64,000 nt of DNA from JABGQS01 sp963666505 (GCA_963666505.2 CAXXXL010000003.1:1426001-1490000); one strand, 5' to 3'. Shown: positions 37,579 through 47,018, counted from the stretch's first letter. Translations and numbers: made by a program. Notes: generated by a model from the sequence alone, not told the origin.

Positions 37579-38394
37579 ATGAAAAAGGCAACTTATATAT
37601 TAGGGAGAATAAAATATTATTTCAAACTGTTATTTGTGTTTATGAGGATATCCTTACTGTCCCAGTTAGAATATAGACTGAACTTTATCTCCGGGGTGTT
37701 CGTTGAAGTGGCTTATATGTTCATAAAGCTGACCTATCTCTTCGTTGTTATTCGGACAGGAGTAAATATCGGGACGTTAACGCCGAGTATGGTAATGATA
37801 TTTGTGGGAACATATTGCTTTTTAACGGGTATATGGATGTTTTTAAGTGGCGTTAATTCGATTCCGTTAAAGGTTCTGTCCGGAGAAATGGACCGGTTGA
37901 TGGTAAAGCCGGGTTCTCTTATCTTCATGCAGACATTCGGAAGTTTCGATTTTGCAATGACGGTTCCAAATGTAACTGCGGGGATAGTCCTTATTTGCAT
38001 TGGCTGGAGCAGAGCGCAGATACCCGTCTTGTTTGAAACGATAGGCGGTTTTGCGTTCTTCATGCTTTTGGGCGTTGTTTTGACATATGCCTTTACTTTG
38101 ATACCGGTACTACTGGTGTTTTGGGTAACATCAACAGGTGGAACAATGACTTTGTTTGCAGCACTGTGGGATTTTAATAACATGCCGATGGCATTGTACA
38201 CAAAAACAGTTCAAAAAATAGGTACTTTTATAATACCGATTTTCTTACTCACAAATTGGGCCGGATTATTTGTGCTTAAACAATTGTCATTACTTGAAAC
38301 TATATGGGGAATAATTGCTCCTATATTCTTGATATTTATTGCCAGAACGATGTGGCATCGTGGTATGAAAAGATATACTAGTGCGAATGGATAA
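37579..38394 (+). CDS. ABC-2 family transporter permease (PF06182-like), second subunit
   Basis: 271 residues and six membrane helices; begins with a basic segment and LLSQLEYRLNF, parallel to the first subunit, and includes GEMDRLMVKPGS, the counterpart of its ...AFIVKP motif. GGGAGG precedes the ATG. It closes the exporter cassette. Downstream lie an IS remnant and the oppositely oriented second LacI gene, so this is the right end of the operon A/support block. Confidence 0.88.
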   Translation: MKKATYILGRIKYYFKLLFVFMRISLLSQLEYRLNFISGVFVEVAYMFIKLTYLFVVIRTGVNIGTLTPSMVMIFVGTYCFLTGIWMFLSGVNSIPLKVLSGEMDRLMVKPGSLIFMQTFGSFDFAMTVPNVTAGIVLICIGWSRAQIPVLFETIGGFAFFMLLGVVLTYAFTLIPVLLVFWVTSTGGTMTLFAALWDFNNMPMALYTKTVQKIGTFIIPIFLLTNWAGLFVLKQLSLLETIWGIIAPIFLIFIARTMWHRGMKRYTSANG

Positions 38395-38747
38395 AGAAAG
38401 AGTCAGTATTGACCTACCCCCAGCAATGCTACAGAGCTGAAAGTGAATTTTTGCAGCTTTGATATTCTGTTGGCAGCTTAACCACCGGCGCGGGTGGCCG
38501 ATATCCCAGTGAGCTGTGAGGTAGAGGCAAATTTTAGGTGAAGGATAGCATATAATGGTACTTCATATTATATGCTTAGGTTTTTCATTTAAACAGTTTT
38601 TCATCAGAAAACTTAATTTTTGTATACCTGATTTAAATCAAATATTCATGTAGTATTTGTGAAGCTGTTTTAAATGAAATAATTAAATTACTTTTCATAT
38701 CTGACATTCAGTAAGATAAGGCTATCAGTTATATTCTCGGTCGATAT
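38395..38747. other. Intergenic region with transposase remnant
   Basis: Apart from an IS3/IS481-type transposase tail on the minus strand (38,429-38,533), I see only AT-rich sequence here. It separates two converging transcription units (exporter cassette and lacI 2), but no strong terminator was found. Confidence 0.5.
38429..38533 (-). pseudogene. C-terminal remnant of an IS3/IS481-type integrase-core transposase
   Basis: On the minus strand a roughly 33-codon frame reads PHSSLGYRPPAPVVKLP and ends at a stop at 38429-38431. That phrase is the hallmark C-terminus of rve-domain transposases of IS3/IS481 type. An in-frame stop lies just upstream and no start or DDE domain remains. It records an old insertion between the exporter cassette and the lacI 2 gene. 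Confidence 0.7.
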
Positions 38748-39803
38748 TTACCAACCATATAAATCCCATGAGTCGTCACCGTCTAAATCTGTTGATTTAC
38801 GAACGATAAGCTGTGTTTTTAATAAAACTAAATTAGAGTCTACTGGCTCATCATTTATTCTTTGAATAATTCTTTTAGCAGCAGCGACACCCATCTGATA
38901 TTTAGCAACATTAATCGTGGATAGTGAAGGGTTAATTAGGGTACTTGGGAATATATTATCAAAGCCCATCACTGCGATATCTTGAGGCACACGTAATCCT
39001 GAATCCTTTATAGCTTTAATTGCGCCTATACCAGATTGGTCATTCATTGCAAAAACTGCGGTGATTTCTGTTTCGGAAACTAATTCGCGCATACAAGTAT
39101 AGCCCATTACAGGTGAAAAATCCCCAATCTTCACGAGCTCTGGTTGGAAGGATAGGTCAAACTCAGATAAAGCTTCCTGATACCCTTGTAGTCGGTAACG
39201 ACACATTTCCATATTCATAGGCCCTGTTATGCATGCTATTTGTCGATGACCCAAATCAATAAGATGCTTTGTTGCAATATAACCCGCATTCCTGTTGTCT
39301 GATACAATACTGTCAAGTCCATGTTCACCAAAAGTTTTTTCCAAGCTTACAACTGGAATAGGATGCTTACCTTTTTTTAAATTTTTTAGTGAAAAAATAT
39401 AATCGTGATCTTCCGGACAATCCGAATCAGCTTGGGAAAGTATGATGATACCATCTACCATTGAATCAGTTAATATTGTGAGGTATTTTTTTTCTTTTTC
39501 TAGATCATTATTAGATTCAAATACACTTACAATGAAATCGGAGTCAATAAAAGTATCTTGTATTCCTTTTAATAGTTGACCTATAAAAACACTTTTAAAT
39601 GATGTGACAATTACTCCAACAGTATTCGAACGATTGCTGCGTAGGGCACTAGCCATTGGATGCACTTTATAATTAAGCTCAACAATAGCGTCCTGAACTT
39701 TCATTACTAAATCTTCACTTACTGCCTTGTTCCCTGTCATAACATTTGACACAGTGGAAATTGATACTCCAGCCTTCAGAGCGACATCTTTTATTCCTGC
39801 CAT
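38748..39803 (-). CDS. LacI-family regulator of sugar operon B
   Basis: 351 residues on the minus strand. The N-terminus MAGIKDVALKAGVSISTVSNVMTG is a full LacI DNA-binding domain, and the C-terminal sensor contains AVMGFDNIFPSTLINPSLSTI. A GGAGTG site precedes the start at 39803. It is divergent from operon B and has a matching operator in its own promoter and in that of operon B, so it likely represses both until an inducing sugar binds. Its first 60 bp and promoter are partly duplicated next to it (39,903-40,050). Confidence 0.93.
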   Translation of the reverse strand: MAGIKDVALKAGVSISTVSNVMTGNKAVSEDLVMKVQDAIVELNYKVHPMASALRSNRSNTVGVIVTSFKSVFIGQLLKGIQDTFIDSDFIVSVFESNNDLEKEKKYLTILTDSMVDGIIILSQADSDCPEDHDYIFSLKNLKKGKHPIPVVSLEKTFGEHGLDSIVSDNRNAGYIATKHLIDLGHRQIACITGPMNMEMCRYRLQGYQEALSEFDLSFQPELVKIGDFSPVMGYTCMRELVSETEITAVFAMNDQSGIGAIKAIKDSGLRVPQDIAVMGFDNIFPSTLINPSLSTINVAKYQMGVAAAKRIIQRINDEPVDSNLVLLKTQLIVRKSTDLDGDDSWDLYGW

Positions 39804-39882
39804 ATTACACTCCGTTAAAATAATATATAAAATTCCGAGAAAATCGTTTTACAGATATTATTATAAATTATGTAAAAAAAAC
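39737..39882. repeat. Direct repeat, copy 1: 5' end of lacI 2 with promoter and operator
   Basis: 146 bp that recur at 39,903-40,050, 20 bp further on. This copy is the functional one, encoding the LacI start and carrying its minus-10 and operator. Similarity is about 95%, with a 2-bp insertion and a few substitutions in copy 2. Confidence 0.9.
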
Positions 39883-39888
39883 TGTCAA
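39839..39888 (-). promoter_or_regulatory. Promoter and operator of lacI 2
   Basis: On the minus strand TTGACA (39883-39888) and TATAAT (39860-39865) are separated by 17 nt, both perfect consensus. GTAAAACGATTTTC, a LacI-type operator, lies at 39839-39852, just downstream of the minus-10. The layout predicts autorepression. Confidence 0.8.
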
Positions 39889-39902
39889 CACTAAAAAAAC
39901 AC

Positions 39903-40050
39903 TCATAACATTTGACACAGTGGAAATTGATACTCCAGCCTTCATAGCGACACATCTTTTATTCCTGCCATATTACACTCCGATAAAATAATATATAAAA
40001 GTCTGAGAAAATCGTTTTACAGATATTATTATAAATTATGTAAAAAAAAC
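39903..40050. repeat. Direct repeat, copy 2: truncated duplicate of the lacI 2 5' end
   Basis: 148 bp nearly identical to 39,737-39,882. It holds the first codons of lacI with a 2-bp frameshifting insertion (CACATC for CATC), the ribosome site, the operator and the minus-10. It ends just before the minus-35 position, so its own lacI promoter is broken. The duplication places an additional operator about 90 bp upstream of the operon B operator, which could allow repressor looping. Confidence 0.9.
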
Positions 40051-40054
40051 GCTA

Positions 40055-40104
40055 TTGACATTTAATATTTAGTATAATATAATCAATACAGAAAAACGTT
40101 TTAC
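40055..40104 (+). promoter_or_regulatory. Promoter and LacI operator of sugar operon B
   Basis: TTGACA (40055-40060), 17-nt spacer, TATAAT (40078-40083): a consensus sigma-A promoter. The operator GAAAAACGTTTTAC (40091-40104) covers the expected start of transcription and contains a 10-bp palindrome. It matches the operator of the divergent lacI 2 gene, supporting direct repression by that protein. Confidence 0.85.
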
Positions 40105-40171
40105 TTACGCGTGTTAATGATTCATAATGATAGATAGAATATTGGTATGAGGAAAGTGTAAGGTATTATGT

Positions 40172-42262
40172 ATGAATGATTGGTATTTAAAAAGCTTTAG
40201 ACGCAATCTAGTAGATATGCACATTGAAGATTGGGATAGTCGCTTCTTATCGAAACTTGATGCACGAAAATACGTTGCTATGTTAAAAAAAGCTCTGATT
40301 CAGTCAGCGATGATATATGCAAATTCTCACATCGGATATTGTTATTGGCCAACTAAATCGGGTCAAATGCATCGCGGGCTTAATGGAAAAGACCATTTCG
40401 GGAATGTAACAAGTTTATGTCATGATGAAGATATTGATGTAATAGCATACTATTCATTAATATTTAATAACTGGGCGCACGATGCTCATCCAAAATGGCA
40501 AATGAGAACATGGGAGGGCAAATCAAATAGGGATTTGAAAGGTGTCGGGATTTCTAATGGGCGTTTTGGAGTATGCTGCCCAAACAACGACCAATACAGG
40601 CGTTTTGTTGTTGACCAAATTAATGAATTATTAAGTACCTATACTATTGAAGGCATATTCTTTGATATGAATTGGTGGCCAATAATATGTTACTGCGATT
40701 CATGTCGGGAGAGATATAAGAAAGAAGCTGGAAAGGAAATTCCACTGATAATTAATTGGAGCGATTCTGAATGGCTTAGTTTTGCAAAAAAACGAGAAGA
40801 CTGGCTCACAGAGTTTGCTTTACTTGCTTATTCTACTGTAAAAAAGATAAACCCAATGATTTCAGTTGAACATAACTTCAATACAATCCTTATGACATGG
40901 GTAAGCGCATTTACTGATCGAATTACTGAAGCTGTTGACTTTGTTTCTGGAGATTTTTATGGAGGAATGCTTGAACAAAATTATATTTGTAAGCTTATGA
41001 ACAGCATCTCACCTAATATGCCATTTGAGTTCATGACTTCTCGTTGTTTTCCTTCCTTAAATGACCATACTTCAATAAAACCATTTGATATGTTAAATCT
41101 TGAAAATTATCTTGCGCTGTCTAATGGAGGTGCATTCTTTTTCATAGATGCTATGGATCCGGAAGGAACTATGAATGAACGAGTTTATGAGACAATGGGT
41201 GAAATATTCAAAGATTCAAAAGAATATGAGAAATATATTGGAGGAGAAATATGTGCTGATGTTGCAATTTATAGCAGTAATAACTCTTTTATTGATTTAG
41301 ACGATAACGGTAAAAAGGTAAAGCCAGTTCCAGATCCAATTTTTACTAAGGAGACATTGCCGGCACATATATCAGCATCAGTATCTGCAACTCGAGTATT
41401 AAAAGAGCATCATATTCCTTATACGGTAATAAGCAAAAAGAACCTGAGGGATCTTAATAGATACCAAGTGCTTGTTTTGTCGGGAGTAGTGATGATGGAT
41501 AATGAAGAGGAGATAGCAATTCAAGAATGGATAAACAGCGGTGGTAAACTATATTTTAGTAGTTTCGCTCCAGTGGAATTTATTGCTCGGCTTTTAGATA
41601 TGGAATATGAGGGCATGACAAAAGAGAATGTTACTTATATATATCCAACTCAGAGTGGCAGTTTTTTAATTGAGGAAACGAAGAATGGTTCTACACCAGT
41701 AACAATACTCAAACCCCAATTTAAAGTTAAGTTAAATAAAAAAACTGATATTTTTGCAACGATCGGCCTACCTTTTACAGATCCAGCCAACTCAAAAAGG
41801 TTTGCTTCAATACATTCTAATCCTCCTGGTAAGAACACAAGCTATCCTTCTATTGTGTATTCTAAATACGGTAGAGGAGATATAATTTGGGCATCCACCC
41901 CAATCGAGATTATGCCTTCCGGGTATGAAACACAGAATAATATATTTGTTGAAATGATAAATTTCCTTGCAAAAGAGCCAATGGCTTTTTGCTCTGATGC
42001 TAGCCCTTATGTCGAGTTTACATTATTCCATCAAAAAGAAAAATCTCGCTTCTTGTTGAATTTTATTAATCTTCAAGAAAATATTCCTATAATTCCTTTA
42101 CATAACATAAAAGTGAACGTTAATACAAAAGGCAAAAAAATTCTAAATGTGAGCCTTTTGCCAGATGAAAAAGTATTGGATTTTGAAGCCCATGATAATA
42201 ATATTATTATTACTATTGACTATTTAGATGTATACAAATCAGTACTGATTTATTATGAATAA
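40172..42262 (+). CDS. Glycoside-hydrolase-like protein (GHL6-type TIM barrel plus trimerisation-like domain)
   Basis: 696 residues, no signal peptide. The N-terminal half is a TIM barrel of the hypothetical-glycosyl-hydrolase-6 type, related to GH29/GH42: GRFGVCCPNNDQYRRFVVDQI, then GIFFDMNWWP (Asp candidate nucleophile) and a CYCDSCRERY Cys cluster. The C-terminal part, from about 400, resembles the GH42 trimerisation/GATase-like domain (HHIPYTVISKKNL, VLVLSGVVMM). Specificity is unknown; alpha-L-fucosidase or beta-galactosidase-like activity is possible. It is the first gene of operon B. The ribosome site is weak. Confidence 0.75.
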   Translation: MNDWYLKSFRRNLVDMHIEDWDSRFLSKLDARKYVAMLKKALIQSAMIYANSHIGYCYWPTKSGQMHRGLNGKDHFGNVTSLCHDEDIDVIAYYSLIFNNWAHDAHPKWQMRTWEGKSNRDLKGVGISNGRFGVCCPNNDQYRRFVVDQINELLSTYTIEGIFFDMNWWPIICYCDSCRERYKKEAGKEIPLIINWSDSEWLSFAKKREDWLTEFALLAYSTVKKINPMISVEHNFNTILMTWVSAFTDRITEAVDFVSGDFYGGMLEQNYICKLMNSISPNMPFEFMTSRCFPSLNDHTSIKPFDMLNLENYLALSNGGAFFFIDAMDPEGTMNERVYETMGEIFKDSKEYEKYIGGEICADVAIYSSNNSFIDLDDNGKKVKPVPDPIFTKETLPAHISASVSATRVLKEHHIPYTVISKKNLRDLNRYQVLVLSGVVMMDNEEEIAIQEWINSGGKLYFSSFAPVEFIARLLDMEYEGMTKENVTYIYPTQSGSFLIEETKNGSTPVTILKPQFKVKLNKKTDIFATIGLPFTDPANSKRFASIHSNPPGKNTSYPSIVYSKYGRGDIIWASTPIEIMPSGYETQNNIFVEMINFLAKEPMAFCSDASPYVEFTLFHQKEKSRFLLNFINLQENIPIIPLHNIKVNVNTKGKKILNVSLLPDEKVLDFEAHDNNIIITIDYLDVYKSVLIYYE

Positions 42263-42330
42263 ACTGCACTAAAAATCTATATGCACGGTTCAAACACGAA
42301 CTAAGCATTTTATATAGATAATAAAAAGTT

Positions 42331-42380
42331 AAAGGAGGAGTTACAGACTAATAAAAAGATTAAGTCTGTGGCGAAATGTG
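42331..42380 (+). promoter_or_regulatory. Ribosome site separated from the start by a hairpin
   Basis: A strong AAAGGAGGAG (42331-42340) lies more than 40 nt before the lipoprotein start at 42381. Between them a hairpin (42343-42352 with 42359-42369, one bulge, loop AAAAAG) would shorten the effective spacing to about 14 nt when folded. Folding could therefore switch translation on. Alternatively an original start has been lost. Confidence 0.45.
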
Positions 42381-43412
42381 ATGAAAATTAAAAAAGCAAT
42401 ATCTCTTGGGATTAGTTTAATACTCATACTGGCTGTGTTTGCTGGGTGCACGAATCAGACTGCTTCAGAGGAGCAATCATCAGATACATCTACTTCAACT
42501 GAAAGTACAGCAGCACCGAGTGAGGAGACAACGTCTAGTGAAGGAACTAAACGTATATTTTTCACGAATGCCTATTATACAGCCCCATATTGTGCGCCTT
42601 TGAATGCGGCTGCAAAAGCAGCTGCAGAAAGCGCAGGTTATGAAATTACAATCGTAGATGGTCAAGGTAACGCTCAGGTACAGCTTGATCAAATCAATAC
42701 CGCCATTGCAGAAAAATATGATGGTATAATTTATTTCCCGGCAGATATGGCATCTACACCGAATGTTGTAAGAAAGCTAGTTGACTCAGGAATTCCTTTT
42801 GTGAATGACAACTCAAAAGTAGATCCTTCAGTTCAGGACCAGGTCCATTTTGTAGGTTTTGAAACCTACGACGAAGGCTATGATGTCGGAGAATTAGTAA
42901 AGGAAATGTTACCAGATGGCGGGAATGTGGTTATAATTGAAGGAGTAGCGGGAACAGACCCTCAAGTAAACAGAACACAAGGATTTAAAGATGCGATTGC
43001 TGATACCCCGAGTATAAAAATTCTCGATGCACAGGCTATACAGGGCTACGATCCTGCTCTAGGCTTGGCTATTGCGGAAGATTACTTTAGTAAGTATGGT
43101 GATCAAATTGATGTGCTATTTGCTCATGGAGAGGATGGAATTGATGCAATTGCCATGGCTGGCAAAGATGCCGGACTTGATAAAATAAGGTACGTATCTA
43201 TAGGTGGAAATAGTATTGGAATTGCTGCGATTAAAGACGGAATCCTTTACGGAACTATTTCACAATCACCTTTAGAAGAAGGGAAAATAGCTGTTGAGAC
43301 GCTCATTAAACTAATCAATGGGGAAGATGTGCCTCTTGAAACAATTATTGATACCCCGCCGATTACAATTGAAAATGTTGACGAACCACAATTCGCTAAT
43401 CCTGGATGGTAA
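42381..43412 (+). CDS. Rbs/Mgl-type sugar ABC transporter binding lipoprotein
   Basis: About 343 residues with a lipoprotein signal (VFAGC, Cys23), a Ser/Thr/Glu linker and a periplasmic-binding-protein type 1 (LacI-like) domain of the ribose/galactose class. GDQIDVLFAHGEDGIDAIAMA and IKDGILYGTISQSP are family patterns. GTG 42378 is an alternative start. It is followed by an RbsA-type ATPase and two permeases. Ligand is unknown; monosaccharides are usual for this class, in contrast to the oligosaccharide importer of operon A. Confidence 0.92.
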   Translation: MKIKKAISLGISLILILAVFAGCTNQTASEEQSSDTSTSTESTAAPSEETTSSEGTKRIFFTNAYYTAPYCAPLNAAAKAAAESAGYEITIVDGQGNAQVQLDQINTAIAEKYDGIIYFPADMASTPNVVRKLVDSGIPFVNDNSKVDPSVQDQVHFVGFETYDEGYDVGELVKEMLPDGGNVVIIEGVAGTDPQVNRTQGFKDAIADTPSIKILDAQAIQGYDPALGLAIAEDYFSKYGDQIDVLFAHGEDGIDAIAMAGKDAGLDKIRYVSIGGNSIGIAAIKDGILYGTISQSPLEEGKIAVETLIKLINGEDVPLETIIDTPPITIENVDEPQFANPGW

Positions 43413-43418
43413 AAAGCA

Positions 43419-43450
43419 TTGTCCCTCCCCCAATATGGGGGGAGGGACAA
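43419..43450 (+). promoter_or_regulatory. Very GC-rich hairpin after the binding-protein gene
   Basis: A perfect 13-bp stem (43419-43431 with 43438-43450) with a 6-nt loop, mostly C on one side and G on the other. No T-run follows. As in operon A, it sits after the binding-protein gene and probably stabilises its mRNA relative to the downstream genes. Confidence 0.85.
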
Positions 43451-43466
43451 AATAACGGAGGACAAA

Positions 43467-44975
43467 ATGTGTGAGTATTTACTTGAGATGAGGAACATTT
43501 CAAAATTTTTCCCTGGTGTAAAAGCGCTTAACAAAGTTTGTTTTAAGGTAAAAAAAGGGCAGATACACGCTCTTGTTGGAGAAAATGGGGCAGGAAAATC
43601 TACTTTAATGAAAATATTAGGTGGAGCTATTAAAGAGGATGAAGGCGAAATATTTTTAAATGGTAAACAAGTAGAAATTAAAGATTCCAAAGATGCAAAA
43701 AGAAATGGAATAAGCTTAATTTTTCAGGAATTCAATCTTGTGTCATCATTATCAGTTGCTGAAAACATTTTTTTAGGGGAGTTAAGTGGAGGAAAATGGG
43801 TAAATTGGAAAAAAATAAACTCAGATGCACAGAAACTGATTGATGAGTTTGGATTTAAAATAAAGCCAAAATCTTTAATAAAAGATTTGAGTGTTGCCGA
43901 AAAACAAATGGTTGAAATTACGAAAGCCCTTGCTTATAACGGAAAAATAATTATTATGGATGAACCCACTTCGACTTTAGCGGACAATGAGGTTAAAATT
44001 TTATTTAAAATTATCAGAGATCTAAAGGAGCATGGAATCACAATTGTGTATATTTCCCATAGGATGGAAGAAATTTTCAACATATCTGATGCTATAACGG
44101 TTTTAAGAGACGGTGAAACAATTGATACCTTTGCGACAAAAGAAACTGATGAACATGAATTGATTGAGAAAATGGTAGGGCGTCCTTTTAATATGGAGTT
44201 TCCACCAAAGACTTGCTCTTATGGCGACAAAATATTAGAAATCAAGAATTTATCTAAAAAAAACGTTCTTCGCAATATTACCTTTGATTTGCATAGAGGT
44301 GAAATACTAGGCATAGCTGGTTTAGTTGGCTCAGGGAGGACAGAGCTATCACATGCTCTTTTCGGAGTAGATAAAATTGATTCTGGTGAAATAATTATTA
44401 ACGGACAGAAAGTGAAAATTAAATCCACTGCGGGTGGAGTGAAAAACTCAATCGGGCTTGTCCCGGAAGACCGAAAAGAACAAGGGCTGGTCCTAGACTC
44501 TTCAGTTATGAAAAACATTTCCATATGCAACCTTAATAAGGTTAGCAGAGGCTCTATTATAAATAAAAAAGCAGAGAGCAAAGTTGCCAATGATTACATT
44601 GGAAATTTAAATATTAAAACACCTTCAGTAAATCAGAATATGATCAACCTTTCGGGTGGGAACCAACAAAAAGTAGTTTTTGCCAAATGGCACTTTTTAA
44701 ATGCCGATATCATTATTTTGGATGAGCCGACTAGAGGTATAGATGTCGGTGCGAAATATGAAATTTACTTGCAAATATGCAATATGGCAAAAGAAGGTAA
44801 GGCAATAATTATGATTTCTTCAGAGTTAAATGAAGTTATCGGATTGAGTGATAGAATACTTGTCATGCATCAGGGAGAAGTAAAAGCGATCCTTGATTGC
44901 AAGATAGATGATATATCAGCAGCTAATATAATGAGAATAGGAATATCAGAAAAGAATGAGGGTGAATGCTCATGA
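43467..44975 (+). CDS. Sugar ABC transporter ATPase with two nucleotide-binding domains (RbsA/MglA type)
   Basis: 502 residues from ATG 43467 after GGAGGAC; ATG 43419 lies in the hairpin and lacks a site. Domain 1 has Walker A GENGAGKS and Walker B IIIMDEPTSTL. Domain 2 has a degenerate Walker A GLVGSGRTE, signature LSGGNQQK and Walker B IIILDEPTRGID. This asymmetry is normal for the family. It overlaps the first permease by 4 nt. Confidence 0.95.
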   Translation: MCEYLLEMRNISKFFPGVKALNKVCFKVKKGQIHALVGENGAGKSTLMKILGGAIKEDEGEIFLNGKQVEIKDSKDAKRNGISLIFQEFNLVSSLSVAENIFLGELSGGKWVNWKKINSDAQKLIDEFGFKIKPKSLIKDLSVAEKQMVEITKALAYNGKIIIMDEPTSTLADNEVKILFKIIRDLKEHGITIVYISHRMEEIFNISDAITVLRDGETIDTFATKETDEHELIEKMVGRPFNMEFPPKTCSYGDKILEIKNLSKKNVLRNITFDLHRGEILGIAGLVGSGRTELSHALFGVDKIDSGEIIINGQKVKIKSTAGGVKNSIGLVPEDRKEQGLVLDSSVMKNISICNLNKVSRGSIINKKAESKVANDYIGNLNIKTPSVNQNMINLSGGNQQKVVFAKWHFLNADIIILDEPTRGIDVGAKYEIYLQICNMAKEGKAIIMISSELNEVIGLSDRILVMHQGEVKAILDCKIDDISAANIMRIGISEKNEGECS

Positions 44976-45979
44976 AGATGTTCAAGACATCAGTGGATAA
45001 TAGACAAATGGATAAAAACAAAGTATTGAAAAAGCTTGTAAAAATAATAAAAGAATATCCATTGGCTGTTTTATTAACAATAATTGTTATTATTGTATCA
45101 CTTACAGCGCCTTCATTTTTTACACCAAAGAATTTTGAAAATATTCTTAAACAAGTATCTGTAATTGGGATCGTTGCCTGCGGAAGCGCATTTGTACTGC
45201 TTTGCGGAATGATCGATTTATCTGTAGGGTCTGTTGTCTCGTTGACTGGTGTCGCTTTTATGATGTTCAATATGAAAATTGGTTTATTATTATCGATTGC
45301 TATTAGTTTAGGTATAGGTATACTTTGTGGGACTTTAACAGGCGTAATAATAGCTTTTGGTGGGAAAAAGGGAACAATAGGAGTTTCTTTCATTGTATCT
45401 TACGGAATGCTTTCGATCTATGCTGCACTAACAAGGCTAATTTCAGGTGGCATATTTCAAAAAGGAGACCTAAGCGATCCTCAATTCAGTGGCATTGGTG
45501 CAGGTATAACACCTATCATAATTTTTCTTGCCATTATTGGAATAGGTCAGTTTATATTAGTTAAAACAAAGGCTGGTAGAAAAATAAAATTTACGGGTAT
45601 GAATGAAGAGGCAACACGATTCTCTGGTACGAACACAACTTTTTACAGAGCTTTTGTTTATGTGATTAGTGGATTCTGTTCAGCTATTGCAGCGATAGTT
45701 CTAGCGTCACGAGTTGGTGGTGCATCGCCTTTATCTGGAAGTGGTTTTGAAATTGATGCTTTAGCTGGTATTATTGTCGGCGGAGTTAGCCTGTCGGGCG
45801 GGAAAGGCAGCATTTTAAATGTTTTATTTGGCGTAATAATAATCGGGGTTTTATCAAATGCTCTAAATATGATAGGTATTGCGACTTATCCTCAAATTAT
45901 TATTAAAGGTGTCGTGATATTGTTAGCCGTTATTTTAAATGTAATAAGTCTGCAGGATATAAAATTGGAGAGGAAGTAA
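44972..45979 (+). CDS. Rbs/Mgl-type sugar ABC permease, first
   Basis: The protein has about 335 residues and eight or more hydrophobic helices. It contains LCGMIDLSVGSVVSLTG and GGVSLSGGKGSI, the two family signatures of BPD_transp_2 permeases. ATG 44972 overlaps the ATPase stop as ATGA; ATG 44966 is an alternative. The N-terminus has an additional basic cytoplasmic stretch. Confidence 0.93.
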   Translation: MKMFKTSVDNRQMDKNKVLKKLVKIIKEYPLAVLLTIIVIIVSLTAPSFFTPKNFENILKQVSVIGIVACGSAFVLLCGMIDLSVGSVVSLTGVAFMMFNMKIGLLLSIAISLGIGILCGTLTGVIIAFGGKKGTIGVSFIVSYGMLSIYAALTRLISGGIFQKGDLSDPQFSGIGAGITPIIIFLAIIGIGQFILVKTKAGRKIKFTGMNEEATRFSGTNTTFYRAFVYVISGFCSAIAAIVLASRVGGASPLSGSGFEIDALAGIIVGGVSLSGGKGSILNVLFGVIIIGVLSNALNMIGIATYPQIIIKGVVILLAVILNVISLQDIKLERK

Positions 45980-45984
45980 TATAG

Positions 45985-46980
45985 ATGGATAGATTGGCAA
46001 CAATTTTAAAAAGGAATATTGTAGTTGTTTTTATTCTTATATTGTTGGTACTTATGGCGATATTAAAGCCAACAAGTTTCTTTTCTTCAACAAATATAAC
46101 GAATATATTTATACAGATCTCGTCATATGGTGTTGTTGCTTTTGCAATGACATTTGCTATAATAGCGGGAGAATTCGATTTATCAGTGTCCTCAATATTC
46201 GGTATGTCAACAATATTATTTATTGATCTCAGCAGTAAAGTCTCTGTTTTTATAGGTGTTTTAGCAGCTATATTGTTTGGACTTTTTGCGGGTAGCCTTA
46301 ACGGTTTTTTTGTTTCGAAACTCAGAACTAATTCATTTATAACAACGTTGGCTAGCATGATGATATTTAAAGGCATATCTCTGACTTACACAAACGGTGC
46401 ACCGGTCAATATTAATAACAACGGAATATATGATTTTGGCAATGGCAAATTACTAGGTATACCATACATTTTAATTATTCTATTTATAGTTTTTATAGGT
46501 GCTCAGATAATATTATCAAGAACAAAATTCGGCAGGAATATTTATGCTACCGGTGGCAATATGGCAGTTGCTAAACTTGCTGGAATTAATACAACTTTTT
46601 ATAAATTTATAATTTTTGTAATATTAGGATTATTATCATCTATTGGAGCTTTACTTTATGCGGCACGAGTTAGCGCAGGTTCAGCACTTTATGGAAGTGA
46701 TTTGGCAATTTACTGTGTTGCCGCAGTTGTTGTGGGAGGTACCAGCCTGTCTGGGGGAACAGGTAATGCAGTAAAAACTTTACTTGGATTACTTGTAATG
46801 GGAATATTGTTTAATGGGCTAACACTTTTAAGTGTGAAGGGCGAGTTTCAGGAAATCGCCAAGGGGATCATTGTAATAGTGGTAGTTGTTTTTGATGCCT
46901 ATAACAGCAATAGGAATCGAAAGGTACTGTTTGTGGATAATCAAGATTTGAAGGTGTTAGCAAATAAAGAAGATATATAA
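45985..46980 (+). CDS. Rbs/Mgl-type sugar ABC permease, second
   Basis: 331 residues with the signatures IIAGEFDLSVSSIFG and GGTSLSGGTGNAV. It is clearly a paralogue of the first permease, so the transporter is a heterodimer. GGAGGAAG precedes ATG 45985, 5 nt after the first permease. Two different permeases with one RbsA-type ATPase is common among xylose/ribose-type systems of gut Clostridia. Confidence 0.93.
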   Translation: MDRLATILKRNIVVVFILILLVLMAILKPTSFFSSTNITNIFIQISSYGVVAFAMTFAIIAGEFDLSVSSIFGMSTILFIDLSSKVSVFIGVLAAILFGLFAGSLNGFFVSKLRTNSFITTLASMMIFKGISLTYTNGAPVNINNNGIYDFGNGKLLGIPYILIILFIVFIGAQIILSRTKFGRNIYATGGNMAVAKLAGINTTFYKFIIFVILGLLSSIGALLYAARVSAGSALYGSDLAIYCVAAVVVGGTSLSGGTGNAVKTLLGLLVMGILFNGLTLLSVKGEFQEIAKGIIVIVVVVFDAYNSNRNRKVLFVDNQDLKVLANKEDI

Positions 46981-47018
46981 ATAATTAAATTTTATCAAAT
47001 AATGAAAAGGAAAGAATT

